Origin: Kaistia defluvii
GTDB taxonomy: Bacteria > Pseudomonadota > Alphaproteobacteria > Rhizobiales > Kaistiaceae
NCBI RefSeq assembly: GCF_040548815.1
Contig: NZ_JBEPSM010000001.1
Location: 806,001-870,000, forward strand
Direction: 5' to 3'
DNA length: 64,000 bases
The position numbers were made by a program, and so were the translations under genes. The notes beneath the pieces are model-generated. The model worked only from the letters and a program-made list of their open reading frames with translations, did not search any database and was not told the origin of the DNA. This document shows positions 51,437 to 60,023 of the stretch, piece by piece. Each line of letters starts with the position of its first letter. The stretch's first letter is position 1.

Positions 51437-52612
51437 ATGCGTTCGAGGATCCTGATCACGGGTATTCCTGGCCACTACACGAGGCTCGTCCGGAGCGCCA
51501 AGGGCGCGACCGTGAACTATGGCGAGCAACAGCTCCAGCCCGAGAGCAAGGAAGCCTTCCTTCGTGAGCTCAGCAATATCAGCAATACCGGCAACTACCT
51601 GATCGGCGAGGGCGCGCTCCGCGCCATGCCGGCCGGCGCGACCCAAATTCCGTTCTGGCATCTGCACAATTCGTGCACCAACGGCACGGGCCTCGACGAG
51701 ATCAACGCCAATTTCGACATCTGCGTGTTCACCTGCGCCAACCTGCTGCGCAAGGGGCTTTCAGCCGATGCCGAGGCGCTCGTGCTGAAGAATCTCAACA
51801 TGCCGATCGTCATGCTCGGCATCGGCATCCAGAACCGCGCCGATCTCGAAGACGGCCTGCCGGAAGGCACGCAGGAACTGCTCGATGTGCTGAAGGGCAA
51901 GGAGCACTACTTCCTGACCCGCGGGCACGAGACGGCCGAGTTCCTCAAGTCGCGCGGCTTCTCCTTCGTGCGGCCAACGGGCTGTCCCTCGGTCTATTTC
52001 CTGCCCGACAACATGCGGGCGGCGCTGAAGCGGCTGCCGGACGTGAAGGTCGGCAGCGGCCGGACCGTGTTCTCCGGCTATCTCGGCGCGACCGAGGAGG
52101 CGGTTCGCGACGTGAACATGCTGAGCAAGCCGAAAAGCGAATCCTTCTACGTCGTCCAGGACGAGTTCCTGCATTTCGATATGAAGGTCGAGCCGAACAA
52201 GGATGGCCGGGTCTATGACTCGACGTCTGGCGAGATGATCGGCGACATGGCCTACAAGCATTCGGACCAGCTGCAGCGGAAGCTCAAGCTGCATACCTTC
52301 TTCGACACCAACCAGTGGCGCGCCTGGACCTCGTCGATGGACTTCTCCATCGGCCGCCGTTTCCACGGCAACATCATTGCCCTGCAATCCGGCGTACCCG
52401 GCCTGATGGTGGCGGTCGATGACCGCATGCGCGAGATGCTGAATTTCACGGGCCTGCCCGCGATCGAAGCTTCGGCACTGGAGGCCGCCAACGACCGCGC
52501 CGAGTTCGTTTCCGATCATCTGGCCGATCTGAACGTGCCGCAGGTCGTCGAGAAGTACAACGACCGCGAGACCAACTTTCGGACCGCGCTTCGCGATATC
52601 GGCCTGAACTAG
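51437..52612 (+). CDS. Polysaccharide pyruvyltransferase family protein, copy 1
   Basis: 391 residues. Family (WcaK/CsaB/AmsJ-type) segments are ILITGIPGHYTRLVRSA, NISNTGNYLIGEGALRAM, FDICVFTCANLLRKG, PIVMLGIGIQNRADLEDGL, VRPTGCPSVYFLPDN, GRRFHGNIIALQSGVPGLMV and VAVDDRMREMLNF. It likely moves a pyruvate ketal from PEP onto a glycan sugar, adding acidic charge. It closely resembles the next gene in overall layout and key motifs, so the two arose by duplication. A strong hairpin lies between them. Confidence 0.88.
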   Translation: MRSRILITGIPGHYTRLVRSAKGATVNYGEQQLQPESKEAFLRELSNISNTGNYLIGEGALRAMPAGATQIPFWHLHNSCTNGTGLDEINANFDICVFTCANLLRKGLSADAEALVLKNLNMPIVMLGIGIQNRADLEDGLPEGTQELLDVLKGKEHYFLTRGHETAEFLKSRGFSFVRPTGCPSVYFLPDNMRAALKRLPDVKVGSGRTVFSGYLGATEEAVRDVNMLSKPKSESFYVVQDEFLHFDMKVEPNKDGRVYDSTSGEMIGDMAYKHSDQLQRKLKLHTFFDTNQWRAWTSSMDFSIGRRFHGNIIALQSGVPGLMVAVDDRMREMLNFTGLPAIEASALEAANDRAEFVSDHLADLNVPQVVEKYNDRETNFRTALRDIGLN

Positions 52613-52623
52613 TTCGTGAGTTC

Positions 52624-52663
52624 GCCGCCTTGCCCGGTCCCGTCCGAAAGCGGGCAGGGCGGC
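52624..52663 (+). terminator. Strong hairpin between the two pyruvyltransferase genes
   Basis: Stem GCCGCCTTGCCCG pairs with CGGGCAGGGCGGC (13 pairs, one of them G-T) around a 14-base loop, starting 11 bases after the first stop. No T-run follows. It may stabilise, attenuate or end the upstream message. Confidence 0.5.
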
Positions 52664-52703
52664 TCCCTGTTTCGGATATGCAAACCTTCAGAGGACGAGC
52701 GCC

Positions 52704-53933
52704 ATGCGCATCTTGCTGACCGGCATCCCTTCCTATCTTCAACGTACCGTCGCCAGCGCGTCTGGCGCTACCGTGCGGCACAAGCCCTATTTCGACGATA
52801 TCCGCTCCAAGAAGGACGTCATCGAGCAGGTCAAGAAGATCGCCAACACCGGCAATTATCTGATCGGTGAGGGCGCTGCGCATGCGCTGAAGGATCATGA
52901 CGTCACCTATGTCCCGTTCTGGCACCTGGCCAACAGCCTGTCGCAGCCCGGCGCCTATGACGAACTGAGCCAGGCGTTCGATATCTGCGTGTTCGCCTCC
53001 GCCAATCTGCTGCGGCCGGGCTATTCGGCCGATCTGGAAGCTTCGGTTTTCGAGAAGCTGAAGATGCCGGTCGTCGTCATGGGCATCGGCATCCAGCGCA
53101 AGGCCAACCTTCGCGATGACCTGCCGGCCGGGACGCAGAAGTTCCTGGACGTGCTGCGCAACAAGGAAAGCTATTTCCTGACGCGCGGCTATTTCACCTC
53201 CGAGTTCCTGAAGGAGCAGGGGATGAAGTTCGTGCGGCCGACCGGCTGCCCGTCGCTCTATTTCAACCCCGACGGCATGCGCCAGGCGCTGACGAAGATC
53301 GCCAATCCGGAACTGGTCGAGTCGCAGAACATCGCCTTTGGTGGTTATCTCGGCAGCGTCGCGGACACGATCGTCGACGCGCATGTGCTGCTCAAGCCCG
53401 ACAGCACCGCCCACTATGTCATTCAGGACGAAGTGGTCGTTTACAACATGAACATCGTCGGCGACGATGCCACGCCCGCCTATGACGCGCCTTCCGGCCG
53501 GATCGTCGCGCCGCTTGATTACAAGCACCAGGAAAAGTGGCAGCGGAAGAACGACCTGCACGTCTTCTTCGACACCAATCGCTGGCGCACCTGGGCCTCG
53601 CAGCTCGACCTCTCCTTCGGCCGCCGCTTCCATGGCTGCATCATCACGATGCAGGCCGGCGTACCTTCGCTGATGATCGCCGTCGATGATCGCATGCGTG
53701 AGATGCTGGAATTCATCGGCTTCCCGCATCTGGAAGCCAATATCTGGAACCGTGAGGGGCAGAAGAAGGCCTATCTCAAGGAATTCCTGTCGACCATCGA
53801 TGCCCAGGCCACGATCGATCGCTACAACGCCTGCGAGACCAACTTCCGCACCGCGCTAAACGACATCGGCATCAAGCAGCCAGCCGCGGCCCTCGCGCCG
53901 CAGCCGGTAGCCCGAGCCCATGAAGCGGCCTGA
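52704..53933 (+). CDS. Polysaccharide pyruvyltransferase family protein, copy 2
   Basis: 409 residues, paralogue of copy 1. Shared segments include IANTGNYLIGEGAAHAL, PFWHLANSLSQPGAYDEL, FDICVFASANLLRPGYSAD, MGIGIQRKANLRDDLPAG, VRPTGCPSLYFNPDGM, LDLSFGRRFHGCIITMQAG and VAVDDRMREMLEF. The ATG at 52704 (MRILLTGIPSYLQR) has a GAGGACG site upstream. It differs from copy 1 mainly in the region around residues 200-270, where acceptor choice could differ, and in a C-terminal tail. Its end overlaps the next gene by 14 bases. Confidence 0.88.
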   Translation: MRILLTGIPSYLQRTVASASGATVRHKPYFDDIRSKKDVIEQVKKIANTGNYLIGEGAAHALKDHDVTYVPFWHLANSLSQPGAYDELSQAFDICVFASANLLRPGYSADLEASVFEKLKMPVVVMGIGIQRKANLRDDLPAGTQKFLDVLRNKESYFLTRGYFTSEFLKEQGMKFVRPTGCPSLYFNPDGMRQALTKIANPELVESQNIAFGGYLGSVADTIVDAHVLLKPDSTAHYVIQDEVVVYNMNIVGDDATPAYDAPSGRIVAPLDYKHQEKWQRKNDLHVFFDTNRWRTWASQLDLSFGRRFHGCIITMQAGVPSLMIAVDDRMREMLEFIGFPHLEANIWNREGQKKAYLKEFLSTIDAQATIDRYNACETNFRTALNDIGIKQPAAALAPQPVARAHEAA

Positions 53934-55011
53934 TATCGCAAAGCGCATCCTTCCGGCATTCGCCGGGATGATGCTGGCATTCGGCGCCTGGGTTAGCCCG
54001 GCCGCCGATGCCGCCGAGATCGGCCTGAACCGGGTCAATCTCGGCTGGCAGAAGCCGGCGGAGCGCCAGGCCATCATCGACGCGATGAAGAAGAGCGGCG
54101 TCGCCTCGGTCCGGCTCTCCCTGAGCGCCCCGGTCGAGCCGAGCCTCGATGCGGTGCGCATCGCGCATGAAGCCGGCTTGCGGATCCTGCTGGAGATATC
54201 GCTCAACAATCGCGCCTTCTATCCGGAGGGAACGAGTCGACGCTCCGCCAAGGGCAAGAGCTTTGACGCGTTCCGGCTCTCGGATCTCGACCCCGAGCGC
54301 TATCGGGCCGTCATCCGCGACGCCTTGGCGAAGCTCGACAGCCAGGGGATCGCGCTTGTCGCCGTCGAGCCCGGCAACGAGATCAACTGGGCCGGATACA
54401 ATGGCGATCTGGCGGTGAGCCACCGCAAGGACTCAACCGAGACCGGCGATCCGGCCAAGATATCCCAGGGCCTCGATCGCTATGTCGACATCGTCCGCGT
54501 GACGCATGAGGAGTTGCAGGCATCGCGGTTGAACCGCGATGCGAAACTCATCTCGGGTGGCCTTGCCGACATGCCCATCCCTTTTTCCCGCCGGATCGGG
54601 CTCGCGATCATACCGGCGCCCGAATGGACGGTGCAGATGCAGCGCCGCGGCCTCGACCAGTACGTTGATGCCTATGGCATTCATCTCTATCCAGGCGGCA
54701 GCCATACGAAGGCGAGCCGGGACGGTCTGGTGCGTGATGTCCTGTCCTTCTGCGGCACGGACAAGGCCGGCAAGCCCTGCTGGATTACCGAATGGGGCGT
54801 TGCCAACACCTCGCCAACCTGTCCGATCGAGGATGACAAGCGGACGGTCCTCATCGACCAGATTCGCGCCGTCATCGATCGCGACATCCAGGCCGGGCGG
54901 GTCACCGCAGCCTATTATTTCGACTGGGACAGCCCGACGCCCTACAGCGTCTGGCGTTGCGGCGGCCTGTCTCCGGCCGGCCGCGCCGCCATCCGGCCGA
55001 TGGCCGATTGA
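53920..55011 (+). CDS. Exported glycosidase-like (beta/alpha)8 barrel protein
   Basis: 363 residues. A signal peptide (about 1-31, ending near ADAAE) is followed by a clan-A-like glycoside hydrolase barrel. The likely acid/base Glu154 is in EPGNEINWAGYNGD and the likely nucleophile Glu291 in CWITEWGVANTSP. A carboxylate pair separated like this is typical of retaining clan A glycosidases. It may trim or release the glycan made by the neighbours. It overlaps the end of pyruvyltransferase copy 2 and is probably read as one unit. Substrate unknown. Confidence 0.8.
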   Translation: MKRPDIAKRILPAFAGMMLAFGAWVSPAADAAEIGLNRVNLGWQKPAERQAIIDAMKKSGVASVRLSLSAPVEPSLDAVRIAHEAGLRILLEISLNNRAFYPEGTSRRSAKGKSFDAFRLSDLDPERYRAVIRDALAKLDSQGIALVAVEPGNEINWAGYNGDLAVSHRKDSTETGDPAKISQGLDRYVDIVRVTHEELQASRLNRDAKLISGGLADMPIPFSRRIGLAIIPAPEWTVQMQRRGLDQYVDAYGIHLYPGGSHTKASRDGLVRDVLSFCGTDKAGKPCWITEWGVANTSPTCPIEDDKRTVLIDQIRAVIDRDIQAGRVTAAYYFDWDSPTPYSVWRCGGLSPAGRAAIRPMAD

Positions 55012-55052
55012 TGCCCCGGTTCTCCACTTAACACGCAAGGAGGGCAGCGCGC

Positions 55053-56234
55053 ATGGCGCTTCGGACGATCGTCATCGGCGGTTCCAATACGGTCATGCAG
55101 CCTGGCTATTGGCCCAGTCTGCTGACGCGAATGGCACAGCGCGGCCTGCCGCTAGAGGTGGTCGCGGATCTCTCGGTGGGCGGCACCACCTCGGGCTTCG
55201 GCCTGTTCCAGCTCAAGGCGAATGCGCATCATCTCGCCGAGGCAGACGTCCTGATCATCGAATATGCGCTGAACGACGCCTTCGTCTATGGCGACGAAAG
55301 ACGCCCGTTCCGCCATTGGGCCCGCTTCTACGAGGGCATCATCCGCTATGCGCTGGCGCAGAATCCCGGCCTGCGCATCGTGACGCTGATATTCGGAGCG
55401 CGGGGCGCCTCCTATGTCAGCGCCGTGCCCGCGATCGATGCGGGCATGCACTACATTTCGGAGTGGTACGAGACGTCTGTCGTGAACGTCTCGCGCCACC
55501 TGATGCGCCGCTTTGGCCGTGAGGTAGTCTCGGATCCGACCTTCTATTCCGACCTCGGTCACTATGCCCGTCCGGTCGCCACAACGATCGTCGCCGACAT
55601 TGTCGCCGACGATCTGGAGCGCATCCTCGCGACGACCGCACGTCCGAGAGCGTTGCCGTTGCCGATCGACGTGCAGCATTTCGCCGATGCCAAGGTGCTG
55701 GACGCGAAGACGCTGATCGAGGCGCACGGCGTGCCGGCGCGCAACTACAGCAACCGGCGTTTCTCCGCCACGACGGCGGATCTCGGCGGCTACAGCCTGA
55801 ACCTCAAATTCGAGAAGGGCAGGCCGCTCGCCCTTGCCTATGTCTGCGCCTCGGATATTTCGGCGCTGGAGATCACCACGCCGGGCGGCACCGTCGAAGC
55901 CGCCATGCTGAAGGGCGGCGTGCGCGACGGCTTCTTCAAGTTCCTGCTGTCGATGCTCAGCTGCGATTTTCTCTATCCCGGCCCGGCGCTGCTGCAGGAG
56001 CCTGCCGCTTTTTCCTGCTCGTTCCAGGTCGCTCAAGGGGTTCCGGCGACCAGCCGACACGTCCCCAAGGACAATGTCGCGCATGGCGAGTTCGACCCCA
56101 CGGCCGATCGTGTGATGCCGCTGCTTGGAATGCTCTATACGGGAACGCTGAAAGCCTGCGCCGTCGAGCCGGTAGCCGACGCCCGTCCTCAACCGGCAGC
56201 GGCGACCGAACGCATCGAAGCCCCCAGCAACTGA
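55053..56234 (+). CDS. SGNH/GDSL hydrolase
   Basis: 393 residues. Block I carries the nucleophile Ser11 in VIGGSNTVMQPGYW, a block II-like Gly stretch is VADLSVGGTTSGF, and block V has Asp/His in YSDLGHYARPVA. Block III carries Asn in IIEYALNDAFVYGDE. A further domain fills the C-terminal half (about 210-393). Such enzymes often remove or add acyl groups on glycans. No signal peptide is seen. The end overlaps the convergent GT4 gene by 46 bases. It is the last gene of the glycan operon. Confidence 0.85.
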   Translation: MALRTIVIGGSNTVMQPGYWPSLLTRMAQRGLPLEVVADLSVGGTTSGFGLFQLKANAHHLAEADVLIIEYALNDAFVYGDERRPFRHWARFYEGIIRYALAQNPGLRIVTLIFGARGASYVSAVPAIDAGMHYISEWYETSVVNVSRHLMRRFGREVVSDPTFYSDLGHYARPVATTIVADIVADDLERILATTARPRALPLPIDVQHFADAKVLDAKTLIEAHGVPARNYSNRRFSATTADLGGYSLNLKFEKGRPLALAYVCASDISALEITTPGGTVEAAMLKGGVRDGFFKFLLSMLSCDFLYPGPALLQEPAAFSCSFQVAQGVPATSRHVPKDNVAHGEFDPTADRVMPLLGMLYTGTLKACAVEPVADARPQPAAATERIEAPSN

Positions 56235-57430
56235 GCCATCAGCGACCGCTGTCGCGTCAGGCATTTGTCGAGGGCATAGCGCTCGATGATTGTCTGGCGC
56301 GCGCCGCGGCGCATGTCCGCGAAGGCCTGCGGCCGCGCCAGCACGTCCAAAATCGCGTCGGCCAGCGCGTCCGGCTCGAAGAACGGCACGAGAAGGCCAT
56401 TCCTTCCGTGTTGGATCACTTCCTGCACGGGCGGCGTTGCCGACCCGATCACCAGGGCCCCGCAGGACATGGCTTCCAGCACCGACCATGACAGCACGAA
56501 CGGGTAGGTGAGATAGATGTGCGCGGCGGAAATCTGGAACAGCCGCGTCAGCGTCTGATGCGGAATGTGGCCGGGGAAAAACACCCGGTTGGGGTCCAGC
56601 GGCGTTTCCTGCAGGATCGCTTCTTTCCAGGATCTGCCGTCGCGGCGCGAGGCGCCATAGCTGTTGGAATCGCCGCCGGCGAACACGAAGATCGCATCCT
56701 TGTTGCGTTCCAGCACCCGCGCGGCAGCCTTCACGGCCTGCGGGAAGCCGCGATAGGGCTCGAGATCACGCGCCGCAAAGGTGACCACGGGATCGCCGGC
56801 CTTGATGACCCGCCCACCGGGAAGGGTCAGTCCGCGCCCGGCGTCGGGCCGGAACCGCCGTACGTCGATGCCGTCATGGCAGACGGCGATCCGGCGCTGG
56901 ACGCTTCCGGGATAGCGGCTGCGCTGCCATCCGGTGGGGCTGATCCCCGCCTCGATCGCGTCGAGGGTGACGAGCTGGGCTGCATTGCGCAGCCGGAGCC
57001 GTTGGCGCACGTCGAGATCGATGACGTCGGCTGGATCGAAGCCGACATCCGCGCCTTCGGCGCTATAGAAGAACTCGCAATAGCCAAGCGCCGGCGTGCG
57101 CGGCACGACGTCCTTGACGAACATCATGCTTCCCCACCCCATATGGCCGAAGATGATATCCGGCGGCCCCTCGGCGCGGACCAGGGCCTCAAGCGTCTCC
57201 GCCACTCGCAAGCCTATGCGCACATGATGCTCGGTGGTCGCGAGCGGGCTGCTCTGGACGACCCCGGGCCTCGGCGGCGGTTCGGCCCGGTGCCGGACGA
57301 TACGGACGCCTGGCAGACGCTGATCCACGGTCTCGGTGATCAGCGTGACGTCGCTGCCCCCGGCGGCGAGGTTCAAGGCCAGATGTTCGAACTGGCCTAT
57401 CCCGCGTCGATGGATGAACAGCACCTTCAC
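56189..57430 (-). CDS. Glycosyltransferase family 4
   Basis: 413 residues, GT-B fold. Seen are MKVLFIHRRGIGQFEHLALNLA at the N-terminus, the domain link VTFAARDLEPYRGFPQAVKAA, PGHIPHQTLTRLFQISAAHI, and the C-terminal donor-binding segment SWSVLEAMSCGALVIGSATPPVQEV. It should add one sugar to the glycan built by the facing operon. It is transcribed towards that operon, and its stop lies inside the last gene. The MarR gene follows 42 bases upstream on the same strand, so the two may share a transcript. Confidence 0.9.
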   Translation of the reverse strand: MKVLFIHRRGIGQFEHLALNLAAGGSDVTLITETVDQRLPGVRIVRHRAEPPPRPGVVQSSPLATTEHHVRIGLRVAETLEALVRAEGPPDIIFGHMGWGSMMFVKDVVPRTPALGYCEFFYSAEGADVGFDPADVIDLDVRQRLRLRNAAQLVTLDAIEAGISPTGWQRSRYPGSVQRRIAVCHDGIDVRRFRPDAGRGLTLPGGRVIKAGDPVVTFAARDLEPYRGFPQAVKAAARVLERNKDAIFVFAGGDSNSYGASRRDGRSWKEAILQETPLDPNRVFFPGHIPHQTLTRLFQISAAHIYLTYPFVLSWSVLEAMSCGALVIGSATPPVQEVIQHGRNGLLVPFFEPDALADAILDVLARPQAFADMRRGARQTIIERYALDKCLTRQRSLMAQLLGASMRSVAAAG

Positions 57431-57472
57431 GCTATCGCGCCTCGCACCGGGGCCAACGCCACGCCCGGATGC

Positions 57473-58036
57473 CTAGGCGCCGTAGCGTGTCGCATTGGTC
57501 CAGACGAGCTCCAGCTTCTGGAGAAGGCGGTAGGCGTTGTCGAGCTCGCGCGATTCATCTTCGTCCCGCACCAGCAGGCGATGATAGGTGTCGTCAGCCG
57601 TCCGCAGGGCGTTGCACAGGTCGTGCCCCTTCTGCGACAGGCTGATGCGCGCCGAACGGCGATCGCGCTGCGAGGCGACGCGGTCGATATAACCGAGATC
57701 GACGAGCTGCTTGAGATAGTAGGAGACGTTCGAGCCGAGATAGTGGCCCTTGTCGAGGAGGTCGCGGACCGAGAGTTCGCCATTGCCGATGGTGAACAGC
57801 ACCATGACCTGGGCGGGTCCGATATCGCCGACGCCGAGCTTACCCATCTCGATCCGCAGCAGATCGGTAAAGCGCCGGTTGACCCGCTCTATCGTCCTTG
57901 CCAGCTCGAAATGCGTGACGTGCCCCCGATCATGCTCGGTGACGACCGTGATTACGCTGGAAGAGGAATTGTTCGATGAGTAGATGTTTTCCGACTCTTC
58001 GACTTCTACCGCCGCTTGCAGAAGCTCTCGCGACAT
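57473..58036 (-). CDS. MarR-family transcriptional regulator (LdtR/WggR-like)
   Basis: 187 residues. A Ser-rich N-terminus (about 1-35) precedes the winged helix. The recognition region GHYLGSNVSYYLKQLVDLGYIDR and the wing RRSARISLSQKGH match the LdtR/WggR-type branch, which in Rhizobiales controls cell-envelope and exopolysaccharide genes. It probably controls the divergent type I secretion operon and itself. The ATG at 58036 precedes SRELLQAAVEVEE. It lies upstream of the GT4 gene on its strand. Confidence 0.88.
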   Translation of the reverse strand: MSRELLQAAVEVEESENIYSSNNSSSSVITVVTEHDRGHVTHFELARTIERVNRRFTDLLRIEMGKLGVGDIGPAQVMVLFTIGNGELSVRDLLDKGHYLGSNVSYYLKQLVDLGYIDRVASQRDRRSARISLSQKGHDLCNALRTADDTYHRLLVRDEDESRELDNAYRLLQKLELVWTNATRYGA

Positions 58037-58052
58037 TATGACCCCGCATTGC

Positions 58053-58065
58053 TGAATTTAGTTCA
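58053..58065. promoter_or_regulatory. Candidate MarR operator near the marR start
   Basis: The inverted repeat TGAA-TTTAG-TTCA lies 17 bases before the MarR ATG, consistent with autoregulation. The surrounding 178-base gap between the divergent genes is AT-rich and carries no gene. Confidence 0.4.
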
Positions 58066-58194
58066 AATTTCCAAGTATTCTAGAATTCACTGTCAACTGA
58101 TTGGAATCCCCCACGATATAGACGATACCGAATCAAGAACTCCGTAAGATTGTCCGAAATTTCGACTAAATGTATGTTCTGGACACCCTTTAAG

Positions 58195-58212
58195 CTGAAC
58201 GATAAAGTTCAG
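58195..58212. promoter_or_regulatory. Candidate MarR operator at the type I secretion operon start
   Basis: The perfect inverted repeat CTGAAC-GATAAA-GTTCAG ends 2 bases before the ATG at 58215. It shares the CTGAA/GTTCA arms with the site at 58053-58065. A protein bound here would block both promoter clearance and translation start. Confidence 0.45.
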
Positions 58213-58214
58213 AA

Positions 58215-60023
58215 ATGACAATTTCAAGGCAATCCAATATTATGCCGAAAATTGAAGCAACGTCGATGAATGTTGCAGCTTCGAAGACGCAGGGGAATGC
58301 TACCTCTCCACAAGCCGTCGCAATAGAAGCCCGCCGGTCTTTTATGACGGGATTGGGTTATGCTGCAATTCTGAGTGCTTTCATCAATGTTCTGCAACTC
58401 ACGGTTCCGCTTTACATGCTTCAGGTGCACGATCGTGTGCTGAACAGCCGGAGCATGGACACGTTGGCGATGCTGTCGGTCTTGGCGGCCGGCGCGTTGA
58501 TCCTTTATGGCATTCTCGACTTCATCCGCTCGCAGGTCTTCCTGGTCATGGGCGGTCGTCTGGTGCGTCGCCTGAACGAGCCGGTTCTGTCGGCCTCCAT
58601 CCGCGCGTCGGCGCGGGAAGGCGCCGGCAAGGCGGCCCAGGCGCTTCGCGATCTCTCGGACATCCGCAACTTCCTGACCAGTCATGCCGTCAGCGCTCCG
58701 CTGGAGGCGGCCTGGAGTCCGATCTTTCTCACCGTGCTCTTCATGCTGCATCCAGGGTTCGGAATCGCCGGCATCGTCTCTGTGCTCATATTGATCATAT
58801 CCAGCGTGGCTATGGATATATTCACGCGCGGACTTTTGAGCGAAGCTAACAAGGCAAATGTCGAGGCGATCAGCAGCATCGCCGGGCAGATACGCCACGC
58901 CGAAGCCATCGAGAGCATGGGAATGATGGCCGCTCTTGCGGCTCGCTGGCGCGTAGCCCAATTCAGTGCCCTCCATCTGCTGGAAACCGGCAACCGTCGC
59001 GGACGCGTGATTTCGACGGTGACGCGAACCGTCCGCTACGGAATGCAACTGTTCGTGCTGGCATTGGGTTGCATTCTGGCGATCCGGCAGGAGATTTCCA
59101 GCGGCGCGATGATTGCGGCCACCATCGTCATGGGTCGCCTGCTGCTGCCCTTCGACAGCGTGGTCGAGAACAGCCGCCAATGGATCATGGCGAGTGGCGC
59201 CTGGAAGCGGGTTCGCGAGCTGCTCGACGGCGAGGGAACGGAGCGCCAGACGATGCCGACCACGGTCGCCGAGGGCGACCTCGTCGTCGACCGGCTCATC
59301 TATGCGGCGCAGGGCCAGGACGTCCCCATCATCAAGGGCATTTCGTTCAGCCTGTCGCCCGGCGAAGTTCTCGGCATCATCGGCCCGTCCGCAGCCGGCA
59401 AGTCGACGCTCGCGCGCCTGCTCGTGGGCATCATCAAGCCCACAGCCGGCGGCGTCTATCTCGACGGCAACAGCGTCTACCTCTGGGAGCGGACCTCTTT
59501 CGGCCAGTTGGTCGGCTATCTGCCGCAATCCGTATCGCTGCTCGATGGCACGATCCGCGAGAACATCGCCCGCATGGATGATGGCGATCCGCGCGCGGTG
59601 ATCGAGGCCGCTCGAACCGCCGATGTGCACGAGATGATCGGCCGGTTGCCGCTCGGCTACGACACGCCCGTTGGCGATGCGCGCCTGACGCTCTCCGGCG
59701 GCCAGCGCCAGCGCGTGGCGCTGGCGCGCTGCCTCTACGGGCACCCGCGGCTGATCGTGCTCGATGAGCCCAATGCCAATCTCGACGCAACCGGCGAGCA
59801 GGCGCTGATCCGGGCTATCCGGTCGGCCAAGGCGGATGGGGCGATCGTCATCATGATCGCGCATCGCCCGGCGATCATGGAAGTCGCCGACAAGCTGCTG
59901 GTGCTCGAGAATGGCCGCGTTTCCCAATATGGCCCGCGCACGGACATCGTTTCCCCGATGACCGGCGAGCGGTCGGCGCCGAAACCCGGCCCGGCCATAG
60001 CGCAAGGCGGAGATCGTCGATGA
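58215..60023 (+). CDS. Type I secretion ABC transporter (permease + ATPase, PrtD-like)
   Basis: 602 residues. Residues about 60-330 hold the six-helix membrane domain (PLYMLQVHDRVLNSRSMDTL is typical), and the C-terminal ATPase has Walker A GPSAAGKST from residue 390, signature LSGGQRQRVALARCL from 493 and Walker B LIVLDEPNANLD from 513. It exports unfolded substrates in one step with an HlyD-type adaptor and an outer-membrane channel. The ATG at 58215 lies 2 bases after a candidate operator. Its stop overlaps the adaptor start by 4 bases. Confidence 0.94.
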   Translation: MTISRQSNIMPKIEATSMNVAASKTQGNATSPQAVAIEARRSFMTGLGYAAILSAFINVLQLTVPLYMLQVHDRVLNSRSMDTLAMLSVLAAGALILYGILDFIRSQVFLVMGGRLVRRLNEPVLSASIRASAREGAGKAAQALRDLSDIRNFLTSHAVSAPLEAAWSPIFLTVLFMLHPGFGIAGIVSVLILIISSVAMDIFTRGLLSEANKANVEAISSIAGQIRHAEAIESMGMMAALAARWRVAQFSALHLLETGNRRGRVISTVTRTVRYGMQLFVLALGCILAIRQEISSGAMIAATIVMGRLLLPFDSVVENSRQWIMASGAWKRVRELLDGEGTERQTMPTTVAEGDLVVDRLIYAAQGQDVPIIKGISFSLSPGEVLGIIGPSAAGKSTLARLLVGIIKPTAGGVYLDGNSVYLWERTSFGQLVGYLPQSVSLLDGTIRENIARMDDGDPRAVIEAARTADVHEMIGRLPLGYDTPVGDARLTLSGGQRQRVALARCLYGHPRLIVLDEPNANLDATGEQALIRAIRSAKADGAIVIMIAHRPAIMEVADKLLVLENGRVSQYGPRTDIVSPMTGERSAPKPGPAIAQGGDRR

